Of a DNA stretch of 58,883 bases, positions 47,904 through 56,827 are shown piece by piece. The notes beneath the pieces are model-generated. The model had not been told where the DNA came from, did not search any database, and worked only from the letters and a program-made list of their open reading frames with translations. Numbering within the stretch: the stretch's first letter is position 1; every line of letters starts with the position of its first letter. The stretch is from positions 1 to 58,883 of the forward strand of contig CAKTNS010000010.1 of the NCBI GenBank assembly GCA_934589225.1, given 5' to 3'. The position numbers were made by a program, and so were the translations under genes. Origin of the DNA: an uncultured Oscillospiraceae bacterium (GTDB taxonomy: Bacteria > Bacillota > Clostridia > Oscillospirales > Oscillospiraceae).

Positions 47904-48747
47904 AACGCTGGACAATGCGGATGCCATAGTGATCGGCGCAGGTGCGGGGCTCTCCACTTCTGCGGGCTTTGTTTATACCGGTGAGCGGTTTGAAAAATAT
48001 TTTTCAGATTTTGCCGCTAAATACGGTTTTCATGATATGTACTCCGGCGGGTTTTACCCGTATTCAACGCTTGAAGAACACTGGGCGTATTGGAGTCGTT
48101 ATATCTACATCAACCGTTATATGAATGCGCCGAAGCCCGTCTATGAAAAACTGCTTTCGCTTGTGAGGGGCAACGATTACTTTGTGCTGACAACGAATGT
48201 AGATCATTGTTTCCAGAAAGCCGGATTTGATAAACACCGCTTATTCTACACACAAGGAGACTATGGGTTGTTTCAGTGCAGCGAACCATGTTGTGCGGAG
48301 ACATTTGATAACGAAGAAATCATCAAAAGCATGGTTGCAGCACAAGGATATACGATTGACCCAGACGGCACACTTATCCCACCCGAAGCGCCGAAAATGA
48401 CTGTACCGACAGAACTTGTTCCACACTGCCCGCATTGCGGACGGCCCATGAGCATGAATCTTCGAGCAGATGATACCTTTGTTGAGGATGAAGGATGGCA
48501 CATTGCAGCCGGTCGGTATTCAGATTTTCTCCGCAGGCACCAGAATATGAAGGTCCTGTTCTTAGAATTGGCTGTCGGCTACAATACGCCAACCATAGTG
48601 AAGTACAGTTTCTGGCGCATGGCTCATGACTGGAAAGAGGCCACTTATGCCTGCCTCAACTATGGAGAGGCGTATGCGCCTGACGAAATCAGAAAGAAGT
48701 CCATTTGTATCAATGGAGATATTGGAGAAATCCTGTCTCAGCTTTAA
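47842..48747 (+). CDS. SirTM-type sirtuin, complete second copy
   Basis: The protein is 301 aa from the ATG at 47842. Motifs match the first copy: GAGAGLSTSAGFVYTG, TTNVDHCFQKAGF, YTQGDYGLFQC (Gln in the catalytic position), zinc Cys in SEPC and PHCPHCG, and a full C-terminal region (KYSFWRMAHDWKEATYACLNYGE and beyond). The product should ADP-ribosylate a target protein using NAD+. Codon use is clearly more AT-rich than in the first copy, pointing to another source. It lies between the truncated sirtuin and the conjugative element. Confidence 0.93.
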   Translation: MFGRRMLKAENTPDCISKLRETLDNADAIVIGAGAGLSTSAGFVYTGERFEKYFSDFAAKYGFHDMYSGGFYPYSTLEEHWAYWSRYIYINRYMNAPKPVYEKLLSLVRGNDYFVLTTNVDHCFQKAGFDKHRLFYTQGDYGLFQCSEPCCAETFDNEEIIKSMVAAQGYTIDPDGTLIPPEAPKMTVPTELVPHCPHCGRPMSMNLRADDTFVEDEGWHIAAGRYSDFLRRHQNMKVLFLELAVGYNTPTIVKYSFWRMAHDWKEATYACLNYGEAYAPDEIRKKSICINGDIGEILSQL

Positions 48748-48771
48748 GAAAAGTCAATATTGTTTTGCCGT

Positions 48772-48806
48772 GGGCGTCTCACTTTAACCGGTGGGCGCCC
48801 TTTTTT
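48772..48806 (+). terminator. Terminator after the second sirtuin gene
   Basis: GGGCG...CAC pairs with GTG...CGCCC and is followed by TTTTTT. Confidence 0.72.
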
Positions 48807-48839
48807 CATACCCTTTTTCAAAGGAAAGGAGGTCTTGCA

Positions 48840-49715
48840 ATGGCCGTATTCAGAGTTGAAAAAACGAAAGACTTCACCATCATGTGCAACCATCACCTGC
48901 GGAACACAGAGCTGTCCCTGAAAGCCAAAGGGCTGCTCTCCCTTATGCTGTCACTGCCGGATAACTGGGACTACACCACCAAGGGGCTGTCCTTCATCTG
49001 TAAGGACGGCGTGGACTCCATCAGCACGGCGCTGAAGGAATTGGAGCGGCATGGATACCTAACCAGGCAGCGCCTCCGTTATGAGAATGGTCAGCTTGGA
49101 GATATTGAGTACACGATCCACGAGCAGCCTGTGACCGCCCCTCCCGAGCCGTCTCCACCTAAACGGGAAAATCCAGTACAGGAAAAGCCTGTTCAGGCAA
49201 AACCTGTTTTGGAGAAACCTGAACAGGAAAATCCCCGCCAATTAAATACTAACTCACCAAGTACGAATGAATCAAAAACGGATCTATCAAGGACGCATCC
49301 ATCAATCTATCCGTACCATGAAGCAGACAGCAAATCCTGCTCGGATGGGATGGATAGGATTGATATGGTAAGAGCCTATCGGGAGATCATTCAGGAAAAT
49401 ATCGAGTATGACTGCCTGATCACCCGGTATGAGCAGGCCCGTGTAGACGAGGCTGTGGAGCTGATTCTGGAAACAGTCCTCTCCAAACGACCCTACATCC
49501 GCATTGCCGGAGATGACTTCCCACGGGAGGTGGTCAAGGGCCGCTTTCTGAAGCTCACCTCCGAGCATTTGGAATATGTCTTTGACTGTATCGACAAGAA
49601 CACCACCAAGGTCGGCAATATCAAAGCCTACCTGCTGGCAGCGTTCTACAATGCCCCGGCGACGATAGACAGTTACTACCGTGCCGCAGTCAATCATGAC
49701 CTTTATGGTAATTAG
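48840..49715 (+). CDS. Helix-turn-helix/DUF6017 protein, ICE replication-initiator-like
   Basis: The protein is 291 aa from the ATG at 48840, after AAAGGAGG. The N-terminal winged helix (ELSLKAKGLLSLMLSLPDNWDYTTKGL) is a replication-initiator-like domain. A Pro/Glu/Lys linker (about 100-150) leads to a DUF6017-like C-terminal domain. It is usually the first gene of this ICE module. Confidence 0.85.
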   Translation: MAVFRVEKTKDFTIMCNHHLRNTELSLKAKGLLSLMLSLPDNWDYTTKGLSFICKDGVDSISTALKELERHGYLTRQRLRYENGQLGDIEYTIHEQPVTAPPEPSPPKRENPVQEKPVQAKPVLEKPEQENPRQLNTNSPSTNESKTDLSRTHPSIYPYHEADSKSCSDGMDRIDMVRAYREIIQENIEYDCLITRYEQARVDEAVELILETVLSKRPYIRIAGDDFPREVVKGRFLKLTSEHLEYVFDCIDKNTTKVGNIKAYLLAAFYNAPATIDSYYRAAVNHDLYGN

Positions 49716-49734
49716 CGCCGCAGGGCGCTTTTTT
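49714..49734 (+). terminator. Small terminator after the DUF6017 gene
   Basis: AGCGCC and GGCGCT form a 6-bp stem with a 4-base loop, followed by TTTTTT. Confidence 0.65.
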
Positions 49735-49757
49735 CATATCCGAAGGGAGAAAACACC

Positions 49758-49973
49758 ATGCACAGAAAAAATGGAAACGCGCTGATCACTCCCGACCGGG
49801 AACCTGCTCAGCGCATAGATCACCGAGTCCGCTGCAATGTCAAGCCGGAATGCGAGGGCTGTCCCTTTCCCGGACACGGCTTTATCTGCTGGAGCGCAGA
49901 CGGCTCCTGTATGCGGACCAGATACCAGCGAAAGGAGGAAGCGCCAAGTGAAGAACATCAAGGTGCGGAATAA
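49758..49973 (+). CDS. Small Cys-containing ICE protein
   Basis: The protein is 71 aa with five Cys (CNVKPECEGCPFPGHGFICW and later C). No function is known to me; similar small Cys-rich reading frames sit at this place in Tn1549-type elements. The next ATG follows its stop directly. Confidence 0.7.
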   Translation: MHRKNGNALITPDREPAQRIDHRVRCNVKPECEGCPFPGHGFICWSADGSCMRTRYQRKEEAPSEEHQGAE

Positions 49974-50939
49974 ATGCCCGGCGTAAGTAAAGAGCAGATC
50001 CGGCAGGCACGGAATACCAATCTGTTTGCCTATCTGCAAAGCAGTGAGCCTGGCGTGCTCAAACGGGACGGGCCGAATTACCGGCACCGGGAGCATGACA
50101 GTCTTGTCTATGTGGCAGCCAAGGACTATTGGTACTGGAACAGCCGGGGCAAGAAAATCAACGCTCTGGACTACCTGATGGAGATACGGGGCTATGGACT
50201 TGTGGAAGCTGTAAACGCCCTCACCGGCACTACTTCCAGTATTTCTTACCATACACCTGTCCGGCCAAAACCGCCTCCGCGCCCACCGTTTTCCCTTCCC
50301 TGGGCGAAGCGGTGCGCCACCGGTGCCATTACCTATTTGCAGCGGCGTGGGATCCATCATCAGGTCATTGGCCGCTGCATGAAGCTGGGGCTTCTGTACG
50401 AGAGTAGCTATAAGGGCAGCCCCGTCTGCGTGTTTGTGGGAAAGGACGACACCGGCACGGCGAAATTTGCCTGTATGCGCGGCATGGCTGAGCCCATCAA
50501 GAAAGATGTGTACGGCAGCGATAAGCAGTTCAGCTTCTGCTTGCCACCCCAAAATCCGTGCAGCCGGGAACTTGCCGTGTTTGAGGCTCCTATCGACGCC
50601 CTATCCCACGCCTCCCTTCAAGTCATGCAGGGCTGGAACTGGGACGGCTACCGTCTTTCCCTGGGCGGCACTTCTCCGGTTGCTCTGGTCTCCTTTTTGG
50701 AGCGGCACCCGGAGATACGGAAGGTCAACCTGTATATGGACAATGACCTTGCAGGCATCGTCAATGCCCGAAAGATTCGCAGGCTGCTCAGTGCGGATAA
50801 CCGTTTCCGGCATATCCGTGTCGGGATCCACCCGCCCCGTGAGGGCAAGGACTACAATGACAAATTGCTCTGTGTTCTCCGGCAAAGCCGGGACCAGCCC
50901 CACCGAAGCCGCCCGAAAGAGGCGGCTATTTCTATTTAG
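49974..50939 (+). CDS. DUF3991/TOPRIM domain protein
   Basis: The protein is 321 aa. The N-terminal part matches DUF3991 (primase-like). The C-terminal TOPRIM has the Glu in LAVFEAPIDALS and the DxD-type acidic pair in LYMDNDLAG. It is probably a primase-like or DNA-processing protein used during ICE transfer. Confidence 0.88.
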   Translation: MPGVSKEQIRQARNTNLFAYLQSSEPGVLKRDGPNYRHREHDSLVYVAAKDYWYWNSRGKKINALDYLMEIRGYGLVEAVNALTGTTSSISYHTPVRPKPPPRPPFSLPWAKRCATGAITYLQRRGIHHQVIGRCMKLGLLYESSYKGSPVCVFVGKDDTGTAKFACMRGMAEPIKKDVYGSDKQFSFCLPPQNPCSRELAVFEAPIDALSHASLQVMQGWNWDGYRLSLGGTSPVALVSFLERHPEIRKVNLYMDNDLAGIVNARKIRRLLSADNRFRHIRVGIHPPREGKDYNDKLLCVLRQSRDQPHRSRPKEAAISI

Positions 50940-50951
50940 GAGGAACGACCC

Positions 50952-51236
50952 ATGAAAAAAGAAACCAATGCCTTGCAGGTCATAGCGGGCGCTGCCCGCT
51001 GCCCGGAATTCAGCCCGCCTATGGTGCTGGCCCTCATGAAGAAGCTGAACATGAATGAGCGCGCCTTTGCGCTGGTGATGAATGTCACGCCCAGCACGAT
51101 CCGGCTTTGGACCAGCGGCGCGGCACAGCCCTGCGGCACCGCCAGACGGCTCATGCAGATCTATGACATCTGCCCGGAGATCGTCAGCCGCATTGCTGAG
51201 GAACAGGAGGTGCCAGATGCCAACGCCGCAACATGA
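50952..51236 (+). CDS. Helix-turn-helix DNA-binding protein of the ICE
   Basis: The protein is 94 aa. LNMNERAFALVMNVTPSTIRLWTSGAAQP is a typical XRE-type helix-turn-helix as in antitoxin-like regulators. AGGAGG lies before the ATG. It overlaps the next gene by 20 bases. Confidence 0.82.
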   Translation: MKKETNALQVIAGAARCPEFSPPMVLALMKKLNMNERAFALVMNVTPSTIRLWTSGAAQPCGTARRLMQIYDICPEIVSRIAEEQEVPDANAAT

Positions 51237-53193
51237 GGACTTCGGGCAGAAGATTGGCGGAGCCAAAAAAGATCTTTGGAGCGGCCGGGGGATTTATACT
51301 TCCGACCTTGCGGAAATGAATGAGCGGGAGGCTGAAAAGTATGTCCGCAAGGATAATGTCTGGAAGAAACCGGATTATCCCGGCATGATTGCCAGCGGTA
51401 TTCCCACCGATGTGGTCTACTTCATCAAGAAGGTGCGGGATTCTCTGAGCGCAGCACCCTATTATTACCGCACGGACGATACCCCAGAAAAGCGGCTGGC
51501 CCGGCAGGAACAGTACATTGACACGGTTCGTGCTCTGCAATCTGTTATGGAAAAGGTACGCAGCCGTGAAGATGCCATGCAGGCGTATGAACGCTTCATG
51601 CTGGACGGCGGCTATGTGGAAAAGCAGACCGGCTGGATCAGCGGCCCGCAGTTTGTCTATACCCACAAAGCCCATGAGAACCCCCTTATCACCAACAAGC
51701 TGACCCAGACGCTCCGTGTACGGACTGCCCGGGAATTTGAATATAACTTCACCCGCAAGGCCGCCGCGGAACAATTCGGCATTTCCAAGGAGCTGAAAAT
51801 CCCAAAAGGTTTTGCAGTCCGATTCAATGATGGCAAGGGCGTCTATTCCCGGGACGGTGACTGGAAACCAGATACCTACTATGTGACAAAGCGCAGTCAG
51901 ATCCTCTGCACCAATTTGGAGACATACGAGGTAGCACTGAAATGGGCGCAGGATTACGCCGCCCAGCGTGGCGCTACCGGTAAGAAACGCTTTACCCCGC
52001 CGCAGCTTTCGGATGTCCGACGCACCGGCCCGGATTTCCGGGGCGGTCGGGATATTGTAGGTCAGGACTATATTGACGCTTTCGGCTTCCGGGGCGGCGA
52101 GTACGGCAACTGGATGAATCAGAATGACCGGCAGGCTTCCCTCAATATGGGCTATGACGCACTGAAAGACCTCTGTTCTGCTCTGAAAATCAGCGAAAAA
52201 GACATTTCTTACGGCGGTGTCCTTTCCATTGCCTTCGGCGCCCGCGGCAGCGGCAGCGCCGTCGCCCATTATGAACCGCTACGGAAGGTCATCAACCTGA
52301 CCAAAATGCGTGGCGCCGGTTCGCTGGCACATGAATGGTGGCACGGTCTGGACGATTATCTGGGCGTTAAGATGGGCGCAAAGGGCTTCCTATCGGATAG
52401 CCCCAGAATGTATCCACCGTTCCAGAAGCTGATCGACACCATCAAGTACAAGTCGGAAACGCCGGAGCAGGCGGCGGCACGAGCCGTCAAGCAGGTGGAG
52501 ATCTCCCGCAAGGGCGCTGCTTCCTGGCTGGATTCCGCTATGGGCTATTCTGTCCAGCGTGCGGATGATCCAGCGGTAACGGCACAGTATGAACGACTGA
52601 AAGAGTCCTTCCTGGCCGGTGAACCAGGAAGTGTCCAGCAACTCAATGATCTCAAAAAATCCATCTCTGGTCATGTGATCCCTAAAGCGGATCGGGAACG
52701 GCTGCAAACCTATGAGCGGATCCTGCAAGCGGACAATGCCCCCCGGGAGCCTGTCATCGGGCGTATCCGCACGGATTACTATATGAACTCTGTCCGCATG
52801 GGCAAGGAGTGTGAGAAGGACGGCGGCTACTGGGATAGCAATGTGGAGCTGACGGCTCGGGCCTTTGCCTGTTATGTGCAGGACCGCTTGCCATACCGTT
52901 CGGATTATCTGGACGGTCATGCCGAGTGTGCGGTTTCACTGGTCAGCAGCACGGGCGGCGAGCCGGAGGTCATTCGTGCGTACCCGCAGGGTGCGGAGCG
53001 TGAGGCCATCAACGCCGTGTTTGACGAAATTGTGGCTGATTTGAAGCTGGAACACATTTTCGCCCACTCAGAGCAGCCTCTTTCTCTGGTCGAAAGCAAA
53101 CGGCCTTCCGTTCTGGGGCAGCTTGCGGCAGGAAAACAGCAGCAAAAGCAAGCACCAGCGGCGGCAAAAGCAAAATCAGAACCTGAGATTTAG
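51217..53193 (+). CDS. LPD1-domain (large polyvalent protein-associated) ICE protein
   Basis: The protein is 658 aa from the ATG at 51217, after AGGAGGTG; an earlier frame extension lies within the HTH gene. The central LPD1-type region has a conserved HEWWHGLDDYLG that looks like a metal-binding motif. The ending (KQQQKQAPAAAKAKSEPEI) is low-complexity. Such proteins are components of mobile elements and phages, with unclear activity. Confidence 0.85.
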   Translation: MPTPQHEDFGQKIGGAKKDLWSGRGIYTSDLAEMNEREAEKYVRKDNVWKKPDYPGMIASGIPTDVVYFIKKVRDSLSAAPYYYRTDDTPEKRLARQEQYIDTVRALQSVMEKVRSREDAMQAYERFMLDGGYVEKQTGWISGPQFVYTHKAHENPLITNKLTQTLRVRTAREFEYNFTRKAAAEQFGISKELKIPKGFAVRFNDGKGVYSRDGDWKPDTYYVTKRSQILCTNLETYEVALKWAQDYAAQRGATGKKRFTPPQLSDVRRTGPDFRGGRDIVGQDYIDAFGFRGGEYGNWMNQNDRQASLNMGYDALKDLCSALKISEKDISYGGVLSIAFGARGSGSAVAHYEPLRKVINLTKMRGAGSLAHEWWHGLDDYLGVKMGAKGFLSDSPRMYPPFQKLIDTIKYKSETPEQAAARAVKQVEISRKGAASWLDSAMGYSVQRADDPAVTAQYERLKESFLAGEPGSVQQLNDLKKSISGHVIPKADRERLQTYERILQADNAPREPVIGRIRTDYYMNSVRMGKECEKDGGYWDSNVELTARAFACYVQDRLPYRSDYLDGHAECAVSLVSSTGGEPEVIRAYPQGAEREAINAVFDEIVADLKLEHIFAHSEQPLSLVESKRPSVLGQLAAGKQQQKQAPAAAKAKSEPEI

Positions 53194-53208
53194 GAGGTGT
53201 AAACTCGT

Positions 53209-54024
53209 TTGGAAGAAAACAAGGACTATCATGTTTACCGCTATGGCGACCATCTGGTTCCCGGCGCGAAATTGAGTATCGAGCACAGCGTCAGCTGTGA
53301 GTATGTGGACATTTCCCATTTGATCACAGAAGGAACCGGCCGCTTGGCTGCCATGCTCCAGGAGAGCCATGACGATGAGCAGAAAGCCTATGACATTGTA
53401 GTTGCGGCGGCAAAGCAGTGGGAACAGCAGGCTGTGACCACACAGCTGATCAACCGGGCGCTGGAATACCTGCGCACCCCGGAGGTCGCCCATACATCTA
53501 ATCAGTGGCAGCCCAATCCTCGCAATGACGAGTGGGAGGAAATCAGCAACAGGGTCTATAAGATGAACTGTAATATCCGGGAAGATACCGCCTATGACCG
53601 CAGCACGGGGACCCGTGTGCCGAAAGCGTGGTATGTTACCTGGAATCTGTATCTCAATACCGCCAAGAACGGATTCAACCTTCATATCGCCGGGCAGGAC
53701 CATAAACGCTACACGGATAAAGCCGCTGCGTACAAGTATCTGGCCGGACGCAAAAAAGCGTATGCGCATTTATTTACGGCGGTCTCCCCGGATATCCCAA
53801 AGCAGTATGAACAGCACTTCATGGTATATGGTGTCCTGCTTCCCGGTTATCGGGTCGAGGGCATGGAACGCACCGCCGCCGAACAGAAAGAGGTTTCGGA
53901 CGGTGGTATTTCTGTATCTGAGGATAAACCTTCTGTCCTGAAAAAGCTGGATCAGGCCAAGCAGGACAGACCGGCAGCCGCCCCGGATCCGGCGGCAAAG
54001 AAAAAGGAGGATGTTTCTTTATGA
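53209..54024 (+). CDS. ICE hypothetical protein (271 aa)
   Basis: Start is a TTG at 53209, 8 bases after TTAGGAGGTG. The first half is alpha-helical and acidic, the second half has an aromatic-rich region (KAWYVTWNLYLNTAKNGFNLHI). No family is recognised by me. The stop overlaps the next ATG by 4 bases. Confidence 0.75.
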   Translation: MEENKDYHVYRYGDHLVPGAKLSIEHSVSCEYVDISHLITEGTGRLAAMLQESHDDEQKAYDIVVAAAKQWEQQAVTTQLINRALEYLRTPEVAHTSNQWQPNPRNDEWEEISNRVYKMNCNIREDTAYDRSTGTRVPKAWYVTWNLYLNTAKNGFNLHIAGQDHKRYTDKAAAYKYLAGRKKAYAHLFTAVSPDIPKQYEQHFMVYGVLLPGYRVEGMERTAAEQKEVSDGGISVSEDKPSVLKKLDQAKQDRPAAAPDPAAKKKEDVSL

Positions 54025-54431
54025 ATGTACTGATGGTAGAGCCGGGCAAGGTGCCCTATGAAACGGAGATCGGCAGCGACCTTGCTAGTTTGCAGGCAGC
54101 GGTCGGCGGCGATATTCAGGCGGTGTACCCCTACGAAGAACCCGTAGCGCTGATCTGCAATGAGGAAGGCAAGCTGACGGGACTGCCTCTCAACCGGGCG
54201 CTCCGGGACGAGGACGGCGAGATATATGACATTGTGGCAGGTAAGTTCTTCCTCGTAGGTCTCGGTGAGGATAGCTTTACGGACATTGCCCCGGAACACG
54301 CCGACAAGTTTGCGGAGCAGTTCAGGTACCCGGAGGAATTTGCCCGGCTGGCCGGAAAGATCATTGCCATCAAGCAGCCACTCCCGGAAGAAAAGGCTCC
54401 CCAGAAATCTCACGGAGGGCCGGAGCTGTGA
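54021..54431 (+). CDS. DUF3846 protein
   Basis: The protein is 136 aa. The pattern VYPYEEPVALICNEEGKLTGLPLNR matches DUF3846, common in ICE and phage accessory genes. It ends in SHGGPEL. Confidence 0.85.
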   Translation: MNVLMVEPGKVPYETEIGSDLASLQAAVGGDIQAVYPYEEPVALICNEEGKLTGLPLNRALRDEDGEIYDIVAGKFFLVGLGEDSFTDIAPEHADKFAEQFRYPEEFARLAGKIIAIKQPLPEEKAPQKSHGGPEL

Positions 54432-54453
54432 GCGCTGAATGGAGGTGCCGGAT

Positions 54454-55221
54454 ATGCTGATGGCCGTGCAGGAGCCCTATGCGCTCATGGTCCAGCAGGA
54501 TGACATTCTGATCAATCCCCGAGAGCTGGACGAGCCGCTTGGCACGATGGTCTGCTTTCACCGCCGCTACGCTTTGGGCGATCACCATGATTTTGCGGAC
54601 AAGGATGACTTTCTTCAAAAGCTCTATCTGGATACGGTCGGCAATACGCCCGAGGGTGAAGCGAGTTATGAAAAGCTGGTGGACAGCTTCTCCAACGAAC
54701 GGGCGGCAGACAATGCTCTGCTGGATGTCATTTCCGAGAAGTATATCGTGCAGCCCCTGTATCTGCTGGATCACAGCGGGCTTGCCATGCAGACCACCAG
54801 TTTTCATGACCCATGGGACAGCGGGCAGGTCGGCTGGATCTATGTCTCCAAGGAAGCCGTGCAGAAAGCGTTTGAAGTTTCTGAACTGACCGAAGATGAC
54901 CTGCAAAAGGCACAGGCCATGCTGAACAGCGAAGTTGCTGTTTACGATTCCTACCTGCGGGGCGAGTGCTATGGCTATGAGCTCTATAAAAACGGTGAAT
55001 TGGAAAATAGCTGTTGGGGCTTTCTCGGACCAATCGAAGAAGCGGTGCAGGCCATGGCAGATCATCTTCCCAATGAGTGCCGGGGCATGGTGGAACACTT
55101 GGAGGAACAGGATCATCCGGCCACCATCATCAAGACGCTACTGCGCCACGCAAAAATCCAGGTAGAGCAGGCAGCAAAAGCCCTCGCCCATGAGTCCCGG
55201 CAGCTCATGCCTGACCGCTGA
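54454..55221 (+). CDS. ICE hypothetical protein (255 aa)
   Basis: The ATG at 54454 is preferred because GGAGGTGCCGGAT precedes it; an ATG 5 codons earlier overlaps that site. The composition is acidic and aromatic-rich, including GYELYKNGELENSCWGFLG. No family is recognised. It lies between DUF3846 and the PcfB-like gene. Confidence 0.72.
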   Translation: MLMAVQEPYALMVQQDDILINPRELDEPLGTMVCFHRRYALGDHHDFADKDDFLQKLYLDTVGNTPEGEASYEKLVDSFSNERAADNALLDVISEKYIVQPLYLLDHSGLAMQTTSFHDPWDSGQVGWIYVSKEAVQKAFEVSELTEDDLQKAQAMLNSEVAVYDSYLRGECYGYELYKNGELENSCWGFLGPIEEAVQAMADHLPNECRGMVEHLEEQDHPATIIKTLLRHAKIQVEQAAKALAHESRQLMPDR

Positions 55222-55256
55222 ATTATTCCTATCATTCCAGAGAAAGGAGGATCTGT

Positions 55257-55727
55257 TTGCAGGAAGATATTGAAAACAGAACGGTTTCCATCTCCGTGCA
55301 GAGTGCCAAGCTCACCGGCCGTGTGCTGAAAGCCGCCATTGCGGCGGCTCTGCGTAAGATGGAGGAATCCCGCACGACACCCCAGGTCGGCAGAAACAGC
55401 ATGAAACGACTGACCGGCCGGGACGGCGGCGCCACCAGTATTGAAGTCATCGGGCGGATCCGCTCATTCGAGCGCATTGCCCGGAAACATCAGGTACGCT
55501 ACCACATTGAAAAGGATACGGAAAGTACCCCGCCCAAATGGACGGTGTATTTCAAGGCCAATCAGGCGGACGCTCTGACGGCAGCTTTCAAGGAATATAC
55601 CCGGCTGGATCTGGAACGCCCTGACCGTCCCTCTCTGCTGGCGCAGCTTCATAAGTTCAGGGAACTGGCGCTGTCTATCGGCAAGGAAAAGGTCAAGACC
55701 CAAACCCACGGAGGGCCGGAGCTATGA
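55257..55727 (+). CDS. PcfB-family (DUF3801) conjugation protein
   Basis: The protein is 156 aa from a TTG at 55257, after AAAGGAGGATCTG. PcfB-type proteins are accessory to the coupling protein in Gram-positive conjugation. The C terminus HGGPEL is repeated from the DUF3846 protein. It overlaps the VirD4 gene by 4 bases (ATGA). Confidence 0.87.
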   Translation: MQEDIENRTVSISVQSAKLTGRVLKAAIAAALRKMEESRTTPQVGRNSMKRLTGRDGGATSIEVIGRIRSFERIARKHQVRYHIEKDTESTPPKWTVYFKANQADALTAAFKEYTRLDLERPDRPSLLAQLHKFRELALSIGKEKVKTQTHGGPEL

Positions 55728-56740
55728 GTACCACAGAAAAGCTGAAGAAATACCTGCTGCCCAATTTGCCGTATCTCATTTTTCTGTTTGCCTTCGCCAA
55801 GCTGGGCGAGGCCATCCGGCTTGCACCGGGAGCGGATGCCTCTGAAAAGCTGCTGGGGTTCAGCACCGGATTTGATCTTGCCTTTTCCCATGTCCTGCCC
55901 GGTGCGGGGCTTGATTATCTGATTGGCCTTGCGGGTATGGCGCTCATGCGGCTGGTGGTCTACATCAAAAGCAAGAACGCCAAGAAGTTCCGCAAGGATG
56001 TAGAATACGGCTCAGCCCGCTGGGGCAGCCGGGAAGATATTGCCCCCTACATGGACCCCAAGCCGGAGAATAACATCATTCTCACCCAAAGCGAAGGGCT
56101 GATGCTAAATGGCCGCCCCAAGAATCCCGCCCACGCCCGCAATAAAAATGTGTTGGTGGTCGGCGGTTCCGGCAGCGGCAAAACGAGGTTTTTCATCAAA
56201 CCCAATCTCATGCAAATGCACAGCAGCTATGTTGTGACTGATCCCAAGGGCACGGTCCTGATCGAGTGCGGAAAGCTCCTGCAACGGGGCGTTCCCAAGC
56301 GGGGCAAGGATGGAAAACCTGCGCGGGGCAAGAATGGAAAAATCATCTACGAGCCCTATAAAATCAAGGTGTTCAACACGATCAACTTCCAGAAAAGTAT
56401 GCACTTCAATCCATTTGCCTACATTCATTCGGAAAAGGACATTCTGAAAATCGTCACAACCCTGATCGCCAACACCAAGGGCGAGGGCAAATCCGGGGAC
56501 GATTTCTGGGTCAAAGCGGAGACGCTGCTTTATACGGCGCTGATCGGCTACATCTACTATGAGGCTCCCGCCAATGAGCAGAACTTCGCCACGCTGGTAG
56601 AGATGCTGAACGCCATGGAGGTGCGGGAGGATGACGAGTCCTTCAAAAATGCCGTGGATCTGCTGTTTGATGCTTTGGAGCAGAAAGACCCTGACCACTT
56701 TGCTGTGCGCCAGTATAAGAAATATAAGCTGGCGGCGGGT
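55724..56740 (+). pseudogene. VirD4/TraG-type coupling protein, interrupted after 339 residues
   Basis: The coupling protein brings the relaxase-DNA complex to the secretion channel. Two membrane segments near 15-30 and 60-80 and Walker A (GGSGSGKT at 147-154) are present. In intact homologues the sequence after KKYKLAAG continues into the rest of the ATPase domain. Here it stops at about 56740 and a serine-recombinase element follows in the same frame, giving one long open frame of 996 codons. Walker B and the all-alpha domain are missing, so this copy is inactive unless the element excises. Confidence 0.9.
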
Positions 56741-56749
56741 GTTGTATGC

Positions 56750-56791
56750 TCTAAAAGACTTCTTAATCAAGCGGTTGGGAAGTCTCTTAGA
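56750..56791 (+). repeat. Inverted repeat at the left end of the nested element
   Basis: TCTAAAAGACTTC (56750-56762) and GAAGTCTCTTAGA (56779-56791) are 12/13 complementary around a 16-base spacer. They lie 10 bases inside the insertion point and 36 bases before the recombinase start. They could be recombinase-binding arms or a leader hairpin. Confidence 0.7.
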
Positions 56792-56827
56792 ACACATAAC
56801 CTAAAATCGAAGAAAGGAGCGCAAGCG

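Noticed and set aside
52320..52370. Metalloprotease based on HEWWHG
   Set aside because: The HExxH-like motif occurs in the conserved LPD1 region of mobile-element proteins; there is no other protease feature, so no enzymatic claim is made.
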